From: Rallus limicola
Taxonomy: Eukaryota > Chordata > Aves > Gruiformes > Rallidae
Assembly: GCA_022605955.1 (NCBI GenBank)
Contig: JAKCOZ010000003.1
Location: 57,908,179 to 57,972,178, forward strand
Length of the DNA stretch: 64,000 bases
Reading direction: 5' to 3'
This document shows positions 26,914 through 38,103 of this stretch, piece by piece; positions within the stretch are counted from its first letter, which is position 1; every line of letters begins with the position of its first letter. Position numbers and translations under genes: made by a program. The notes under the pieces are model-generated. The model was not told where the DNA came from. It made no database searches and saw only the letters and a program-made list of their open reading frames with translations.

Positions 26914-26920
26914 TGAGTCA
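26914..26920 (+). promoter_or_regulatory. AP-1-type site (TGAGTCA)
   Basis: A perfect 7-base consensus for Fos/Jun dimers about 460 bases upstream of the inferred TATA box, inside the CpG island. It is followed immediately by TAAATACA, a weak AT-rich element. Binding is not shown by sequence; a 7-base match can occur by chance, though an AT-containing motif conserved within a GC-rich island is suggestive. Confidence 0.4.
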
Positions 26921-27375
26921 TAAATACACGGCGCAGGGCTGAAAGCCGAGACTGTTTATACCGACTTTTCAGCTCCGGCAGCCCCCCGCGGAGCGGTCGG
27001 GCTGCGCGGAGGGGCCCCGCAAGAGCAGCGCGGCTGCCAGCGGCCGATCCGCAACGGCGGCACCTGCGGCCGGCGAGGGGGCGCGACCTCCCTGCCGCCG
27101 TCCGTCGGTCCGTCCATCCGTCCGCGGCGGCGGGCAGCCGGCAGCGAGAGCGCGGAGGAGCGGCGCTGGGGAGGGACGCGGTGTTGGGTTACCCCCCGCC
27201 ACGGGGCCAGCGGGTGCCGCGGCGCTGCGCCGGCGGCCGCGCAGCCCACGGTATGTCGAGCCGGTGACTTCAGCCGGGAGATATTTGGAGGCTCCGCGGG
27301 GTCCAGTGCGGGGGGCCAGCGTGTGTTTGGGTCTGAAAGCGAATCAGCGGAGGGCGCGTCACTGCCAAAGGGCCC

Positions 27376-27382
27376 TATAAAT
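27376..27382 (+). promoter_or_regulatory. GDNF: TATA box of the GDNF promoter
   Basis: TATAAAT stands out in a GC-rich context (CAAAGGGCCCTATAAATCCA). A start site some 25-30 bases downstream (about 27405) would give an exon 1 of about 890 bases up to the donor at 28293. As I recall, rodent GDNF has a 5'UTR of roughly 1 kb, which is consistent. The exact start site is inferred. Confidence 0.6.
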
Positions 27383-27870
27383 CCATCTGCGGCGCCGAGT
27401 CGCCCTGGCAAAGCCCCCGCGTCCGGCTCCGCGCTCCCCTCCGCCCGCGGGTGCGGCGCCCCCCGCGCCTCGCCCAGCACCGCGCCCCCGCCCGCCCAGC
27501 CCCGCCGGCGCCCGGGGAGCCGGGCGCGCCCAGGCCCAGCCGGGGCAGCCGGAGCGGGAGCTCCTCGGCACCGGCCCGGCCTCCCGCCGCTCCCGCCACG
27601 CTCCCCGCTTGGATCTAAGCTTTCGCCGCGACGGGACCCCCGATCTGGTGGAGGAAGCCTCGCTGCTGCTGCTACCGGCTCTACAAATCCCAGCGCCGGC
27701 CTCCGATTCTCCCAGCAGGCTGAGGGGGGTGGTTTGATTTTCCTTTTTTAATTTTTATTTTTCCCTCCCCTCAGCTGGGGTGGGTTTTTTTCCTTCCCGC
27801 CGTTGCGTGCGTGTCGGAGCGGTGCGCGGCGCCCCGCGGTGCTGGACCAGCTGGCGTTACAGGAGCCCTG

Positions 27871-28011
27871 ATGTCTTCATCTGACTCCCCGCAGTTGTTG
27901 ATGGAGTGTCTTTCTCAGATTTCCAGGCAGGGTCCCAAGAGCAGCACCCAGAGCCAGCTCCCGCTGCCAGGCGGCGCTCCCCGCGGCTCGGGCCGCTCCC
28001 GCCGCTGCTGA
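27871..28011 (+). other. Upstream ORF A in GDNF 5'UTR (46 codons)
   Basis: An ATG at 27871 opens a 46-codon frame ending at TGA 28009-28011, entirely within inferred exon 1. The start context is weak (C at -3, T at +4). A second in-frame ATG is at 27901. The predicted peptide is Ser/Gln-rich, then Arg/Gly-rich, with no known domain. Its likely role, if transcribed, is to reduce scanning to the GDNF start. Conservation was not tested. Confidence 0.4.
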
Positions 28012-28219
28012 TCGCGGCTCCGGGGCCGGAGCGGGCAGAGACCTCCGCGGCGCGGCTTCTGCCGCGGCCACAGCACCTGCGGCGGCGGCGGGGGAGGCCA
28101 GCGGGGCTTGTGCTCTGCCTCCATCCAGACCTGCGACCTCGCCCCCCCTTCCCTCCTCCCTACGTCTCCCCTCTCCCGCGCAAAGAGGGTCCCGGCGGTC
28201 GGACCCCGACCTGGCCCAC

Positions 28220-28292
28220 ATGCATCGCCCGTCCGGCCGCTCGGCTCCCCGGCGTTAATGTCCATCTCGGGTCCGACGAGACCAGCTCAGAG
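28220..28292 (+). other. Upstream ORFs B and C, chained up to the GDNF start
   Basis: uORF B runs from ATG 28220 to TAA 28256-28258 (12 codons plus stop). uORF C starts at ATG 28258, overlapping that stop as TAATG. It reads 11 full codons to the exon end and, after splicing to 29560, seven more beyond the split Arg codon, stopping at TAA 29582-29584. The GDNF ATG follows one base later (TAAGATG). Start contexts of B and C are weak (C or T at -3), whereas the GDNF start has A at -3. This depends on the inferred exon 1 donor. Confidence 0.45.
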
Positions 28293-29559
28293 GTGAGGGC
28301 GAGGTGCGGGCCGCGGTGGGCCGGGGCGGGCACCCTTCCGTGGGGAGACAGGGAGTCCCCGCAGCCCCCCGCACCCGGCGAGGTGTGAAGGCAGCGGCCG
28401 GCGGGGAAAGCGCGCACCGGGCGCCGGCGGCCCCCGAGCGGCAGCCGCGCTCCGAGCGCCGCTGCGGAAACCGGGGCCGCCGCGGGCCCCCCCGGCGGGG
28501 CTGAGCCCCCCGGGCCGAACAGTGCCCTGTGCCGCCGTCCGGGCGGCGCCGAACCGGGCCGGGGGCAGCTGTCATCCCCGGGCGGCGGGCATCGGGTGCG
28601 TGCCGGGGCTGACTGCGGGCGGGGCGACCCGGGAGCGAGGAGAGGAGAAGGGAATGGAAGCGGAAAGAAGTGAAGGGAGAGAAGAGCGAAGTGAATGTCA
28701 CGGGAAAGGAGAAGGGAAAATGAAGGATCAGGAAAATAAAGAATAGGTAGAGGAAGAGAGGGAAGTGAGAGGGAAGCGAAGAGAAAGGGAAACAAGGAGG
28801 GAAAGGAGTGGCAAATGAAGGAAAACGAGATAGAAATACGCAAGAAGGGGAAAGAGGAAATAAAAAGGAAGGAAAAAGGAGCTGCTGAAATGAGAACGGG
28901 AAAGGGGACAGGTAAAAAGAGGCTAGGGAAAGGAAATGTGACTTGTGAAAGGGAAAAGACAGGAAAGTGAGAAGGAGAGAAAAATGAAAATGGGGAAAAG
29001 GAAAGAGGGGTGGGAAGGGGACAAGAAAGGACAAAGAGAAAAAAGAGGATAGGGTAAAGGAGAGGAGATAGGAAGAAGAGAGGACAAGTAAAAGGAATGT
29101 TTGCCTGTAGTAAAACAAAGCCCAGCTGCACACCCCAGAACAGCCCAGTCCATCCTGGCCCAGCCTGGGGGACAGGTGCCCTGGCACTACCCTGGTGCGG
29201 GAGGAGAATAAGCACAAGGTGACCTGCCTACCAGCACAGGGACATCATCACACTCCCACATCCCTGGGTGCAGGCTCTCAATACTGCCCACACCCCCCAA
29301 AGTGGCTTACTTGGGCATGCAGGGGTTGGAGGCCATCCTGCACCTCCCTCTCCATGCCTCTCGCTAGAGAAAGCCCATGTCACTTGCTCTGGGAAGCAGT
29401 AGGGGTGGGAGCCTGAGATGGGCATAGGCTGTTTGCCTCTGCTCTGTCCCCAGGCCTGGCAGGAATGCAAGGCTGCCCAGCTTTGTGTCGGGGCGGGGAG
29501 GGGGCAGGACTGGGAAAATGCAGTGACTGGGTGCTAACCTTGACTCTACTCTCTGCCAG
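28293..29559 (+). other. GDNF: GDNF intron 1
   Basis: 1267 bases, from GTGAGG to a pyrimidine-rich acceptor (TTGACTCTACTCTCTGCCAG). The first 340 bases belong to the CpG island; next comes the purine tract at 28634-29098; the rest is ordinary sequence without other coding signs. Confidence 0.65.
28634..29098 (+). repeat. Long purine-rich (GA) tract in intron 1
   Basis: About 465 bases composed overwhelmingly of A and G on the + strand, built from irregular GGAAA, GGGAAG and GAGAG units with only scattered pyrimidines. The complementary pyrimidine strand gives two overlapping open frames of over 300 codons (28160-29215 and 28255-29217, minus) rich in Ser, Pro, Leu and Phe. These are compositional artefacts. 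Such tracts can form triplex or H-DNA and often vary in length. Confidence 0.85.
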
Positions 29560-29585
29560 GGGCCTGTGTTGGAAGGAGATCTAAG

Positions 29586-29757
29586 ATGAAGTTATGGGAT
29601 GTTGTGGCTGTCTGCGTGGTGCTGCTCAACACAGTCTCCACCTCGCCCCTGCCCACCGGTAAGACGCCTCCCAAGGGGCCCCCTTCAGTGGTAGCGGGGC
29701 CTGAAGATGATCTCTCCCCCATCAGCCTGCTGCCTCCCTATGCTGTGCACAGTGACT
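29586..29757 (+). CDS. GDNF: GDNF coding exon 2: start codon, signal peptide, propeptide part
   Basis: This exon encodes residues 1-57 plus the first base of codon 58 of pre-pro-GDNF, the secreted TGF-beta superfamily ligand that acts through GFRA1 and RET on neurons, kidney and enteric precursors. The N-terminus MKLWDVVAVCVVLL is nearly the same as in human GDNF, and the hydrophobic core with a cleavage near Ser/Thr 18-20 marks a signal peptide. The exon starts at 29560 after acceptor CTGCCAG and ends AGTGACT|GTAAGAAA, the same phase and position as in mammals. The start is clear: it matches the family start, with A at -3. Residues 20-57 (propeptide) are diverged from mammals, proline-rich, and lack the mammalian internal polybasic run. 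An internal donor at 29659 would remove 99 bases. Confidence 0.96.
29659..29757 (+). promoter_or_regulatory. GDNF: Internal alternative donor; 99-nt segment skipped in a beta-type propeptide
   Basis: Inside exon 2 the sequence CACCG|GTAAGACG is a strong donor (GT at 29659-29660). Using it removes 29659-29757 (99 nt, 33 codons) and joins G to CTAATATG of exon 3, giving PLPTANMPED in frame. The human beta isoform uses the equivalent donor and reads PLPAANMPED, removing 26 codons. The motif is therefore conserved although the skipped segment has a different length. Use of the donor here is inferred. Confidence 0.65.
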
Positions 29758-32700
29758 GTAAGAAACATTCCCCTTTGTAGCCACTGCTGTCTGTCTTGCT
29801 AAACCCGCTCCTCTTTGCTCAGGCATCAGGGTGACCCCCATACACTTTCTGCTCCCATTTCTCCCCCAAGGCAGGCCACTGGCTCTGGACTGGCTCCAGA
29901 AGCTCCAAACCAAGTCATCCTCCTAACCTTGGGGTTGGCACTTGCAGTGGCAATGCCCCCCTTTTCCTGCCCCACTTCCAGCCCTACATCCTGGGCAGTT
30001 GTAAGATCACTTTGGTTGGAAAACCTGGCGAGATGGGAAAGTTAGTTGTATGCATAGGAGCCAAGAGGAGGACCAGGTACATACACCTTTGCAATGCAGG
30101 CACCAAAACTCCTTCCCCACCAGACCCGCCTCCTCTCCCTGCTCCCACCCGCCGGTACAATTATTCACTGTCTGTAGTGGGCGCAAGTCCTGATGGAGAT
30201 TGGGCTCCATGGTGGGAAGCAGTGTATGCATCCTGGAGTGCTCCTGAGTTTCATTAACTCCTCCTTGGATCTTGAACCTGAAATTAGCATGTCTGCATGG
30301 AAATTTACAGAAGAGTAGTGGAGGTAGGGTTAGGAGCTTGATACAGAGCAATCTGCATGAACCGGCTCACAGTAAGACAGCTTACACTCCAAATGACAGA
30401 TAATAATAATGCCTCGCTAATAATAGGTCTCCTACAATAGCAGATACAGGATTTTCACAGTGGTATGTGAGTGTTACACTAACTCTGGTGGCTTTCTAAA
30501 GTGAGAGTTAATGTGGCTCAGTAAGAAGTGGCAAAACACTGACATGAATTGTGGGCATGTTAACTTAGCAATGACACAGATGCAGCTTGGAGGTTGCTCC
30601 CTTTGCCCTTGCTCAGCCTTCTCTTTGTAACTTGTTGCAGGGTGCAGACAGTGTCCAGTAATTAAGGTTCATTTTTATCTCCTTATCTGGAGGCATGTCC
30701 TTTCCCTGTGCCTGCTGCAGCTCCAGCCGTGGGCAGCCCTGCTCTGGTTTTTCCGTGACTGGCCCGGCTAACACAGCGTGGAGGCACTGAGCAGGGAGTT
30801 GTGTGCCATGACTCCCCTTTTCATCCCTTCCCAACATCCATCTCCTCTTCTGCACACACATCCATGTCCTTCCCCATTTAGTCTTCTCTCTCCTTGTTTG
30901 TGTTTTCCTTGCCTAAGCTGCCTCCTCCATGCACCTCAGCCTGGGCTCCTGCTGCTCACAGACGGGGCAAGCCCCTGATGTCCTTTCAGCCCCTCCACAC
31001 AGGGAGGTCAGTCAAAAGTGCTTCCATCCAGGGCTCCAGCCTGCCAGGGCTGCGGGGCCATCACACACAGGCATCTTCTTCACAGTGAGCTGAGTGGTGA
31101 GATTGGTACTGTCCTCTTAAAGGCAGTGATCGGCTTGCTGCAGCACCAGTGGCAAGGAGATCATTAAGGGGAAAACAGCACCCATCAGTTTGTAGTTTTT
31201 GCAGAAGTTGCAGGGTAGGAGCACATTAATTCTCCATCTTTCAAGAGTTATAATACTTACACGATGCCTGCTTTTATCTTGAAACTTACTTCTGAGAGTA
31301 TGGTTCCTGGTGAGCTGGTTTCCCTAGTGTCTAAAACTTCTCATTGTTGCCTTTTTATTTCCCTGTGGATTGAGTAAACAGGAAGTGGGAAGAAGGACAA
31401 CCTGGGTTTTACCTGAGCTAAGGTAGCGTCAATAGATGGCCTCTTCCAGATACCTCTCTTTCCAGGGTACAGTCACAGGCTTTGCCAGGCAGGGCTGGAT
31501 TGCAGGTTATTGACCAGGATAGTCATCTGAGAGAGGGCTGCTGTTTGGTCTCAGTCTCCTAACCCTGCAGATCACAGATAGGCAGGGCTGACTGCAAGGG
31601 GAAAGTAAGCAGGGCTGTTCTTTACAACAAAGGCTGAGGAAGCGCAGGAAGTTCCTGTGGTCTTCGCACAGCAGTGGTTTACACAGCACTTGTGCCTGAA
31701 AGTCAGAACCTCTTCTCTCCACAACCTTGCCAAGTCGGATTAGTCAGGGGAGACGTGCAGAAAGGGGGCCACAGGAGGGCAGCGAATTACTCTGAACAAG
31801 GTTTACACCATTTTTAGTTGATTTGAAAATGTGTAGTGTTTGGAGAGCCACCTGCAAGCACAAAGTCCATGAGGCTGATTCCATCTGGGCAGAGTACACT
31901 TCTTGCCTTACACTGCAGCAGCACTTTGATCAAGTCACCACCATCCGCGTCTTTGATATATTTGTTTCTCTCCACTCACCATCTGGTGGCACACACCCTT
32001 CCATACACAAAAGGTGTGCAGTGATGTCTGTGGGAGAAGTCATGTCTACACCATGTAGATTTCCCTCGCCTTCTCAAGGGTTCTCTTACAAGTGGAAGGC
32101 AGTGTGCCACGGGCATGCAGGCATGCTTGCAGCTCTCCGGCTCATCTGCTGGTGGACCTGCTGGGTATTAATGTGGAAGTTGGTCAGCTGCTTTTCCAAG
32201 GGCCTTTGCAGGAGGCAGCTCACAAAGTGGTGAGAGCTCTCACGTTGGCTCATCTGCATAAGGCAGTGTGCGAGTGCTGAGCAGGAGTGGGTGCTGTGTG
32301 CAAATAGGGGTGCACTGCTCTCCCCTAAGTGATCCCTGTGCAGGCTGGGCAGGGAGTAGCAGTTCCACTCCAAGACAGGGATTGCTCTTGCTTCAGAGAG
32401 GTCAAGTCTCCCATGCATCACTCGTAGCAGGGGTTACTAAGGTTGTGACATCAAGTCCTGCTCCTAAGGGCAGTCCAAACACCTTGCTGGAGCACACATC
32501 TGTTTTCCCAGGCCCTTGACACCTTTTTGTGTTCTCTCTTGATGGGATAGCTTTCTCTGCAAAGTGCTCTGAGGTCACTTGATGTTACCCCATCCCTTTC
32601 AGATTGGCTCGAAACCTTCCTTTGTTCCAGCCTACAGGCAAGGTCCTAACCTCCTGGGCTGATCAGGTGTAATGTGCTGACCTTCACTGTTCAGGGCAGT

Positions 32701-35700
32701 AATTAGAGATGGCAGAGGGTGTTTGCAATTGCAGTCTTTTGCATTTTTTAGTGGACTAGAGGCTGGAGTGAGGGTAGCCTCTCTAAGTGCAGTCCATCTG
32801 AGATGAGTCCAGCGTTTGTAGGTATTTTAAGCATCAGTGTTCATGGGATAGCTTGTTTCACACAAAGAAGACTAGGTGTAGAGGCTACAAGGTTAGAAGA
32901 CCCTTCCTTTGTTTCCCTTGTGCTACAGTCATCTGGGAAAAGGACACAGTAAACTTGAATAGCAACTGCAAACAGAACAAATATAAACCAGATTATAATA
33001 AACTAAATAGTAAGTCAGCAGCTTCAGAAGCATGACAGTGCAGAGGGAACTAAGCACTTGGTTTGACTTACCCACTTTTGCCAGCAAAAACTGCTTGCTG
33101 CTGTAGGGCCATAATCGACATGTGTGTGAGGACTGGAGTATCCTAAGAACCACAGTGCTCAAGTGGTAAGCATGTACAGTCAAATGAAAAATCTTGCCAT
33201 GGGCTTTTCCATCCTCATAGGAGGAAGAGGTTGTTGCATCATGTTTGAGCTACTTGGTGGCCACCGGATGGTCACTTGTGGGAGCTCCCTTCAGTGTGTT
33301 TGCTATGCTATAACACACCATGGTATGTGTGCGTTATACCTGTGTTAAATTCCTCATACTTCTGCTAAGGGGTATTTAATGTGTAGTTACTGCATTTAGC
33401 TGCAACATTATCAACTAATATGGGAAGTATCTAGAATAAACCATGATATTTTAGGTCTCTTTAAGGGAAGGCCAGTGTTCAGTTATGCTCCCAACCGAAT
33501 GCATTTCCTTCCCTACAGTATTTATTAGGCACATGCAGTGTTAGGAGCCACAACTCTCATATTTTGTCCAGGCTTTCCTGCTCAACAAACCAATGGTTTG
33601 GCATATGTGCTTTAGGCTAAAGTGCTCAGAAGCTACAGAGGTGACCTGCCCATGCACAGTATATCCAGTGTATCAGAGAGGTGTCTGTCACACTGAGCAG
33701 GTTGCCACGCCACGTCCTTTGAGCTGATGCATCCAGACAGTGTCAGACCCAGTGCACCGGTGTCCCTAGGCCAGCATGTATATGGTAAAGCTTTTGTTTT
33801 TCATGGGTGCACCCAGGTTATCTAGGCATTCAAGTTTGCCTATTCATGGGCAGAATCTTAGGAAAAGAAAGAAGCAGCTGATTCCTCTTCAAGTATAAAT
33901 ACTGAATGTACTCCTGTGAAGGGTATTAAGGAGGAAATGCAAGAGAATATGATTTTATTCTTGTTTTAAGAGTTATCCTTTGGTTAAAGTTTTGATGTAT
34001 TTGCTGCTTGTCAGTTTAGGGACCTTAAAAATTTCCCTGTGAAAATATAGATCCTTTTAGGTGTTTGCAGGTGTGGGTTGCTAGATGACATACCTGGTCA
34101 TGCTTTTCTTGGTCACCTTTCATAGGCCTCTTCACTATATTCTAGAAATCCCCGATTCAGGCCCAGCAGATGACGAGCTGCAAGACCTTCCTGGAAGGGC
34201 TGAAGAACACAGCGGTGTACTGACTGCTGATGAGTTGATGGGGGGGCACTATTTGTGCAATAGAGGAGCAACCTCAGATGGATAGGTTGTAATGTCTTTT
34301 TTAATTACACTGTTACTGATTAGGCCTGCATAGAATAGGTTTAGAATATTTAAAGCAACAGAAGCTTAGAGAAGCTGTTGGGGTCATCTGAGCCCCATCC
34401 CCCACCACTGTGGACGATCAGGAATGGACATCTAGAGCAAATATTTTCACCCCACACCATGTCAACCAGAACTTGTAGTACATAGGCCACACCCAACATA
34501 ACTACACTTGTTGTGGATTCTCATACTTCTGAACTAATAAATAAATAATAATTAAAGGAGAAATACTAAATATTGAAGCGTAACCATGTTCAGGATCATC
34601 AATCATCTAAATAGGCTCTGCCACATTAGTGCTGATAGAGTGGCTGACACTGCAGAATGGTCATTTTTGAGAGAACCAGTGGTAGTTTCTGACCAAATAA
34701 TATTTGTTGAAGGGTAATGAAAGATATCAATGATTGTTGGAAATGCAGTCCTGTTTACAAAAAGAAGAAGGGAAATAAATAGAATTGAAAAATTTTATTT
34801 GGGACAGGTACAAACGAAGCATTAAGACACAAAATATACATTAGAGTATGTTTGGGTTTAAGATCAGGACAGAAAATTAATTATGTTCAGCACTCTTTTT
34901 AGGGTTTAAAGCCTCATTGTATGACTTAGCAGATACTTCAGCTGCTGTCTGTGTGGCTGTTCAGTACAACACTTAAACTGAAACCTGTAGATACACTTCT
35001 CTGAAGTCGTCGGGACTTGTGCAAATGCTGTAATGATTCTTGAAGAGGAACAGTCTTAAAAGAGGCAAACACTGAAATCAAAATACTTGTTTTCCTGTAT
35101 TGGAGCCAGGCAGTGTTACAGCAGTATGCCAGAACTTCTCAGGTGGCCATGTTTTTGGAGGCGAGCTGGTTGTATCCCCTTTAACTTACAAGCTACATAG
35201 AAACATCTGGATTACCTCTGCTCCCATCCCAAGCGTGTAAGATTTCTTTGGCAAAACCAGCTATTACTCAGGAAATTTCTGACAGGGAGGTGTGGATCCA
35301 GTGTAGCTGCTGGGAAGGAGCTTGCTCTTCTGAGCACATGCCAGCATGGTCTGGCAGGCTGTGGTCCACACATCCCAACGTGAGACCTTCTGCAGCAGTG
35401 CACGTAGCACCTGCCCTAGAGCCAGGGACTGATTATTGTAACAACAACATTTTCCAAAGTGCAATATGAAAACTTTTTGTATTGTTCCTATTGTAACCAC
35501 ATTGAAATGCAGGTAGTGAAAGGCAACAGTGAAAGAATAGATATTATTTATAGGTCAGGTCAAAATCTGATAGAGGCCAAGGTGGCCTCAGGAGGGGCAT
35601 CACTCTGCATTACTGCCCCCAGGAAGAGACTGGAGTAACAACCCTTCTTGCTGCTCTGCTGCCTGTGCTTGTACCTTGTGAGCACCTCTGAATCCAACAA

Positions 35701-38087
35701 GGGATGCAGTGTAAGAGCACAGCCTGGAAACAGTTGCTGTTATTTATTTGGGAATGCCATTCCCATTCAGTGAGCTGGCACTAAAGTGGGGCTGGGTGAC
35801 CGATGTGTGGTTTTACTGATGTCATGTGAGGTCTGGGCTGGATCACTTCTGCACCAGGAGAATTTATTACCAGGAGTATTTCCTCCAGTAAAGCCTCAGT
35901 GCTGTGCCCGTTAGCTGGCTCCATATGTTCTTCCTAATGGGGGTTGCAGGTTTCGGGTCCCACTTGTACCTACTCATTTGAGGCTCTCTCAGGATTGGGG
36001 CAAACCCAAATATTAAGTGTAAGCCCCAGTTTTACTGGGAAGCTGGGTATTTACTCAGCATGGTCTGGGTTTGAAGGGTGCGAGGCCTCAATGAGGAGAC
36101 AACAGGCAGGTATGTGCCTCACCCTGGTTTGGCTTCTGCTCTCTCAGGGGCTTTAGGCAGGGCACCGCCACTTTTTCCCCTTTTACACTCTTGATACTGT
36201 GATTTCTTCAGATGCAGTGACTGTTTCATGGGTGCTCAAGTACCCACACAGCCCTGTACAGTGGGGCTGCTGCAGGAACTGCCACAAAACCTCAAGAGGG
36301 ACTGCTGAAGAGTTGGCTGCTCCTCAGTACCTGTGAGCTGTTCTTTCTGAGCTCTGAATAAGACCATGTCTTCCTGCTGCTACTTTGCTGCTTGACTAAT
36401 ATATGAGATAGGCCAGAGGAGGTCCCTAGTGCCACCCCAGAGTTGGGCAGGGTCCTGTGAACAGCCCAGTCTGGATCAGAGAGAGAACATGAAACTCTTG
36501 CAGACAGATCAGCTCACGAGGCAGCATCCTTTACTTCACTCAGTTTTTCTTACCTTGCTGTTTCTCCTGGCTCTCAGGGAACTCCCCCAGCAGTCAGCCA
36601 CAATGATTCTTCTCCTGGTGGGAACCAGCATTTCGTACCTGCAAGAAAGCACAAAGGTTGCAGGGGGAGGAACTAACAGCTATGGATGGCAGTATGAAAG
36701 TACAAAGCACTCTGTGAATCTGCCATCATAACCAACACATGGGAAGAAGCAAGGTTAGGTGCTGAGCTACAAATACACAATGTGGTTGCTCCACTGGGAG
36801 CAAGCACACCAGTAAGGTTAACCCTGTGCCTTTTTCCAGTGCCTTATTGTACCTACCTAGGGTGAGTGGCCTCGGAGTCATCCTCTGGGTCATTTAACAC
36901 TTTACCTTCATGAGAGACAAGTGACACCAGTAAGAAGCTCCATTTCTATGGGCTGTCTGAGTCAGAGGAGAGAACACAACATTTCGTGGGAGCTGCCAAG
37001 GCAGGGAGTGAGGTAGTGAACCACAACTGAATTAAACATTTAAAGATGAGCTGACCCTGGTGTGTTTGATGCTCTATTTCCTAATGGACACAACCAGCTG
37101 GTTTCCATTTCACTGTTAGACCCACGGATTCTCATGCAAGGCATGAAAGCAAAGTCATGCTTTGGAGAGGTGATACCATAATTGTTTACATCCTGAAAGT
37201 CTTTCAGCATAATCATCTTTAACACCTGCCTTTGCTTTGATGCCTGCGTTAAAGTCTTTGTTCATGAAAAATATTTAATTTTCAATAAAATAAGTGGTTT
37301 GCCCTGACACAGTTGATGCTTTTTTACTTTGCAGAGCAGCATAAGCATCACATTAGATGTTTTAACTTCATGCTTCCACAAACAGGTTACTGTGAGGGTC
37401 TCCTGAAAGTGCGTCTTTGTGGTGTGAGATGGAGGGATTCTGTGTTTGGACAGGATGTGTCTGTTGTACTAAGTTCCTGAAAACACTACTGCAAAGCAAG
37501 CTAAATACAACAATAATTAATGAATAAGTAGTACACCAGAGTAATCTTGATAAGCAACAAAATAATGAGGATGATTCGTTGCAGTCACCAATAGAGGCAC
37601 ATTATTTGCCTGTTTCCCAGTAGTAAATGACCTAAGAAGAAACGTCTTTGTGAATGTAACTTTAGAGGAAACTTTAAAAAATAACCAGGAAAGAAAGGAA
37701 ATTAAAATATTTTAGTTATGAAGGGCCCATATTAAATTACTAGAGCTGGTTTTGAAAAGGAGTCATTTGATCCTAACACAGATCTGGATCTGAATTTTCT
37801 AAATAATGCTTACCATTATAATGAGCTGGATTAACCCCCTTGAACTTTGAAATCGTACTTAAAACTAGAGCCTGCATGCTTCTATTTGAACTTCTCTAAT
37901 TAAAAAACAGCTGTGCTTAAGTGAAATATCCTGGTAATTTTATTAAATGTTTAGCTCGATGTTTTGATGTTGTAGCTATACACTGCCAGAAATACATGCA
38001 TGAAAGCAACAAAACAAAATCTAATTCTATAATTTTTAGTATACCTTATGTGACTTATATTACAACGCTTTAAGTCAGCATATGCCA

Positions 38088-38103
38088 AGTGTCAAATGAC
38101 ACT
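38088..38103. repeat. Inverted TGTCA pair (AGTGTCA-AA-TGACACT)
   Basis: Perfect 7-base arms around a 2-base spacer. TGTCA/TGACA is the core bound by MEIS/TGIF-type TALE homeodomain proteins, so it could be a paired site in an intronic element, but a palindrome of this size can also arise by chance. Confidence 0.35.

Larger units (their letters stand above)
27405..28292 (+). other. GDNF: GDNF exon 1, 5'-untranslated (inferred)
   Basis: It is bounded upstream by the TATA box at 27376 and downstream by the donor CAGAG|GTGAGG, whose GT is 28293-28294. Joined to the acceptor at 29559 it places the exon 2 start codon in an open context. In the frame of the GDNF start, the junction reads GACVGRRSK just before the initiator Met. 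It aligns in length and several residues with the N-terminally extended human isoform (GAAAGRDFK before its internal Met). In this exon that frame has a TAA at 28256 and no ATG after it, so the extended form cannot start here. The exon holds four ATGs, described as upstream ORFs. The 5' end is approximate. Confidence 0.6.
26180..28640 (+). promoter_or_regulatory. GDNF: GDNF CpG island and promoter region
   Basis: A GC-rich block of about 2.5 kb with very frequent CG dinucleotides, in sharp contrast to the AT-rich flanks. It contains the inferred TATA box and all of the inferred exon 1. Mammalian GDNF genes also have a CpG-rich promoter and a largely non-coding first exon. An AT- and purine-rich interruption lies at about 26700-26770. 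The strong GC bias removes stop codons and creates many long spurious open frames on both strands. Edges are judged by eye. Confidence 0.85.

Noticed and set aside
26956..28388. Open frames of 114-174 codons within the promoter and exon 1
   Set aside because: They show the same CpG-driven stop depletion; several do not start with ATG. Only the ATG-initiated upstream ORFs of inferred exon 1 are kept, and only as possible regulatory elements.
28160..29217. Two overlapping minus-strand open frames of 351 and 320 codons, rich in Ser, Pro, Leu and Phe
   Set aside because: They are translations of the pyrimidine strand of the intron 1 purine tract plus CpG-island sequence, where stop codons are compositionally depleted. 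Two frames are open together and no domain is visible.
28258..29585. N-terminally extended GDNF isoform starting in exon 1, as in one human form
   Set aside because: The exon 2 part is open in the GDNF frame, but exon 1 has a TAA at 28256-28258 in that frame and no ATG after it. A different first exon would be needed and I did not find one.
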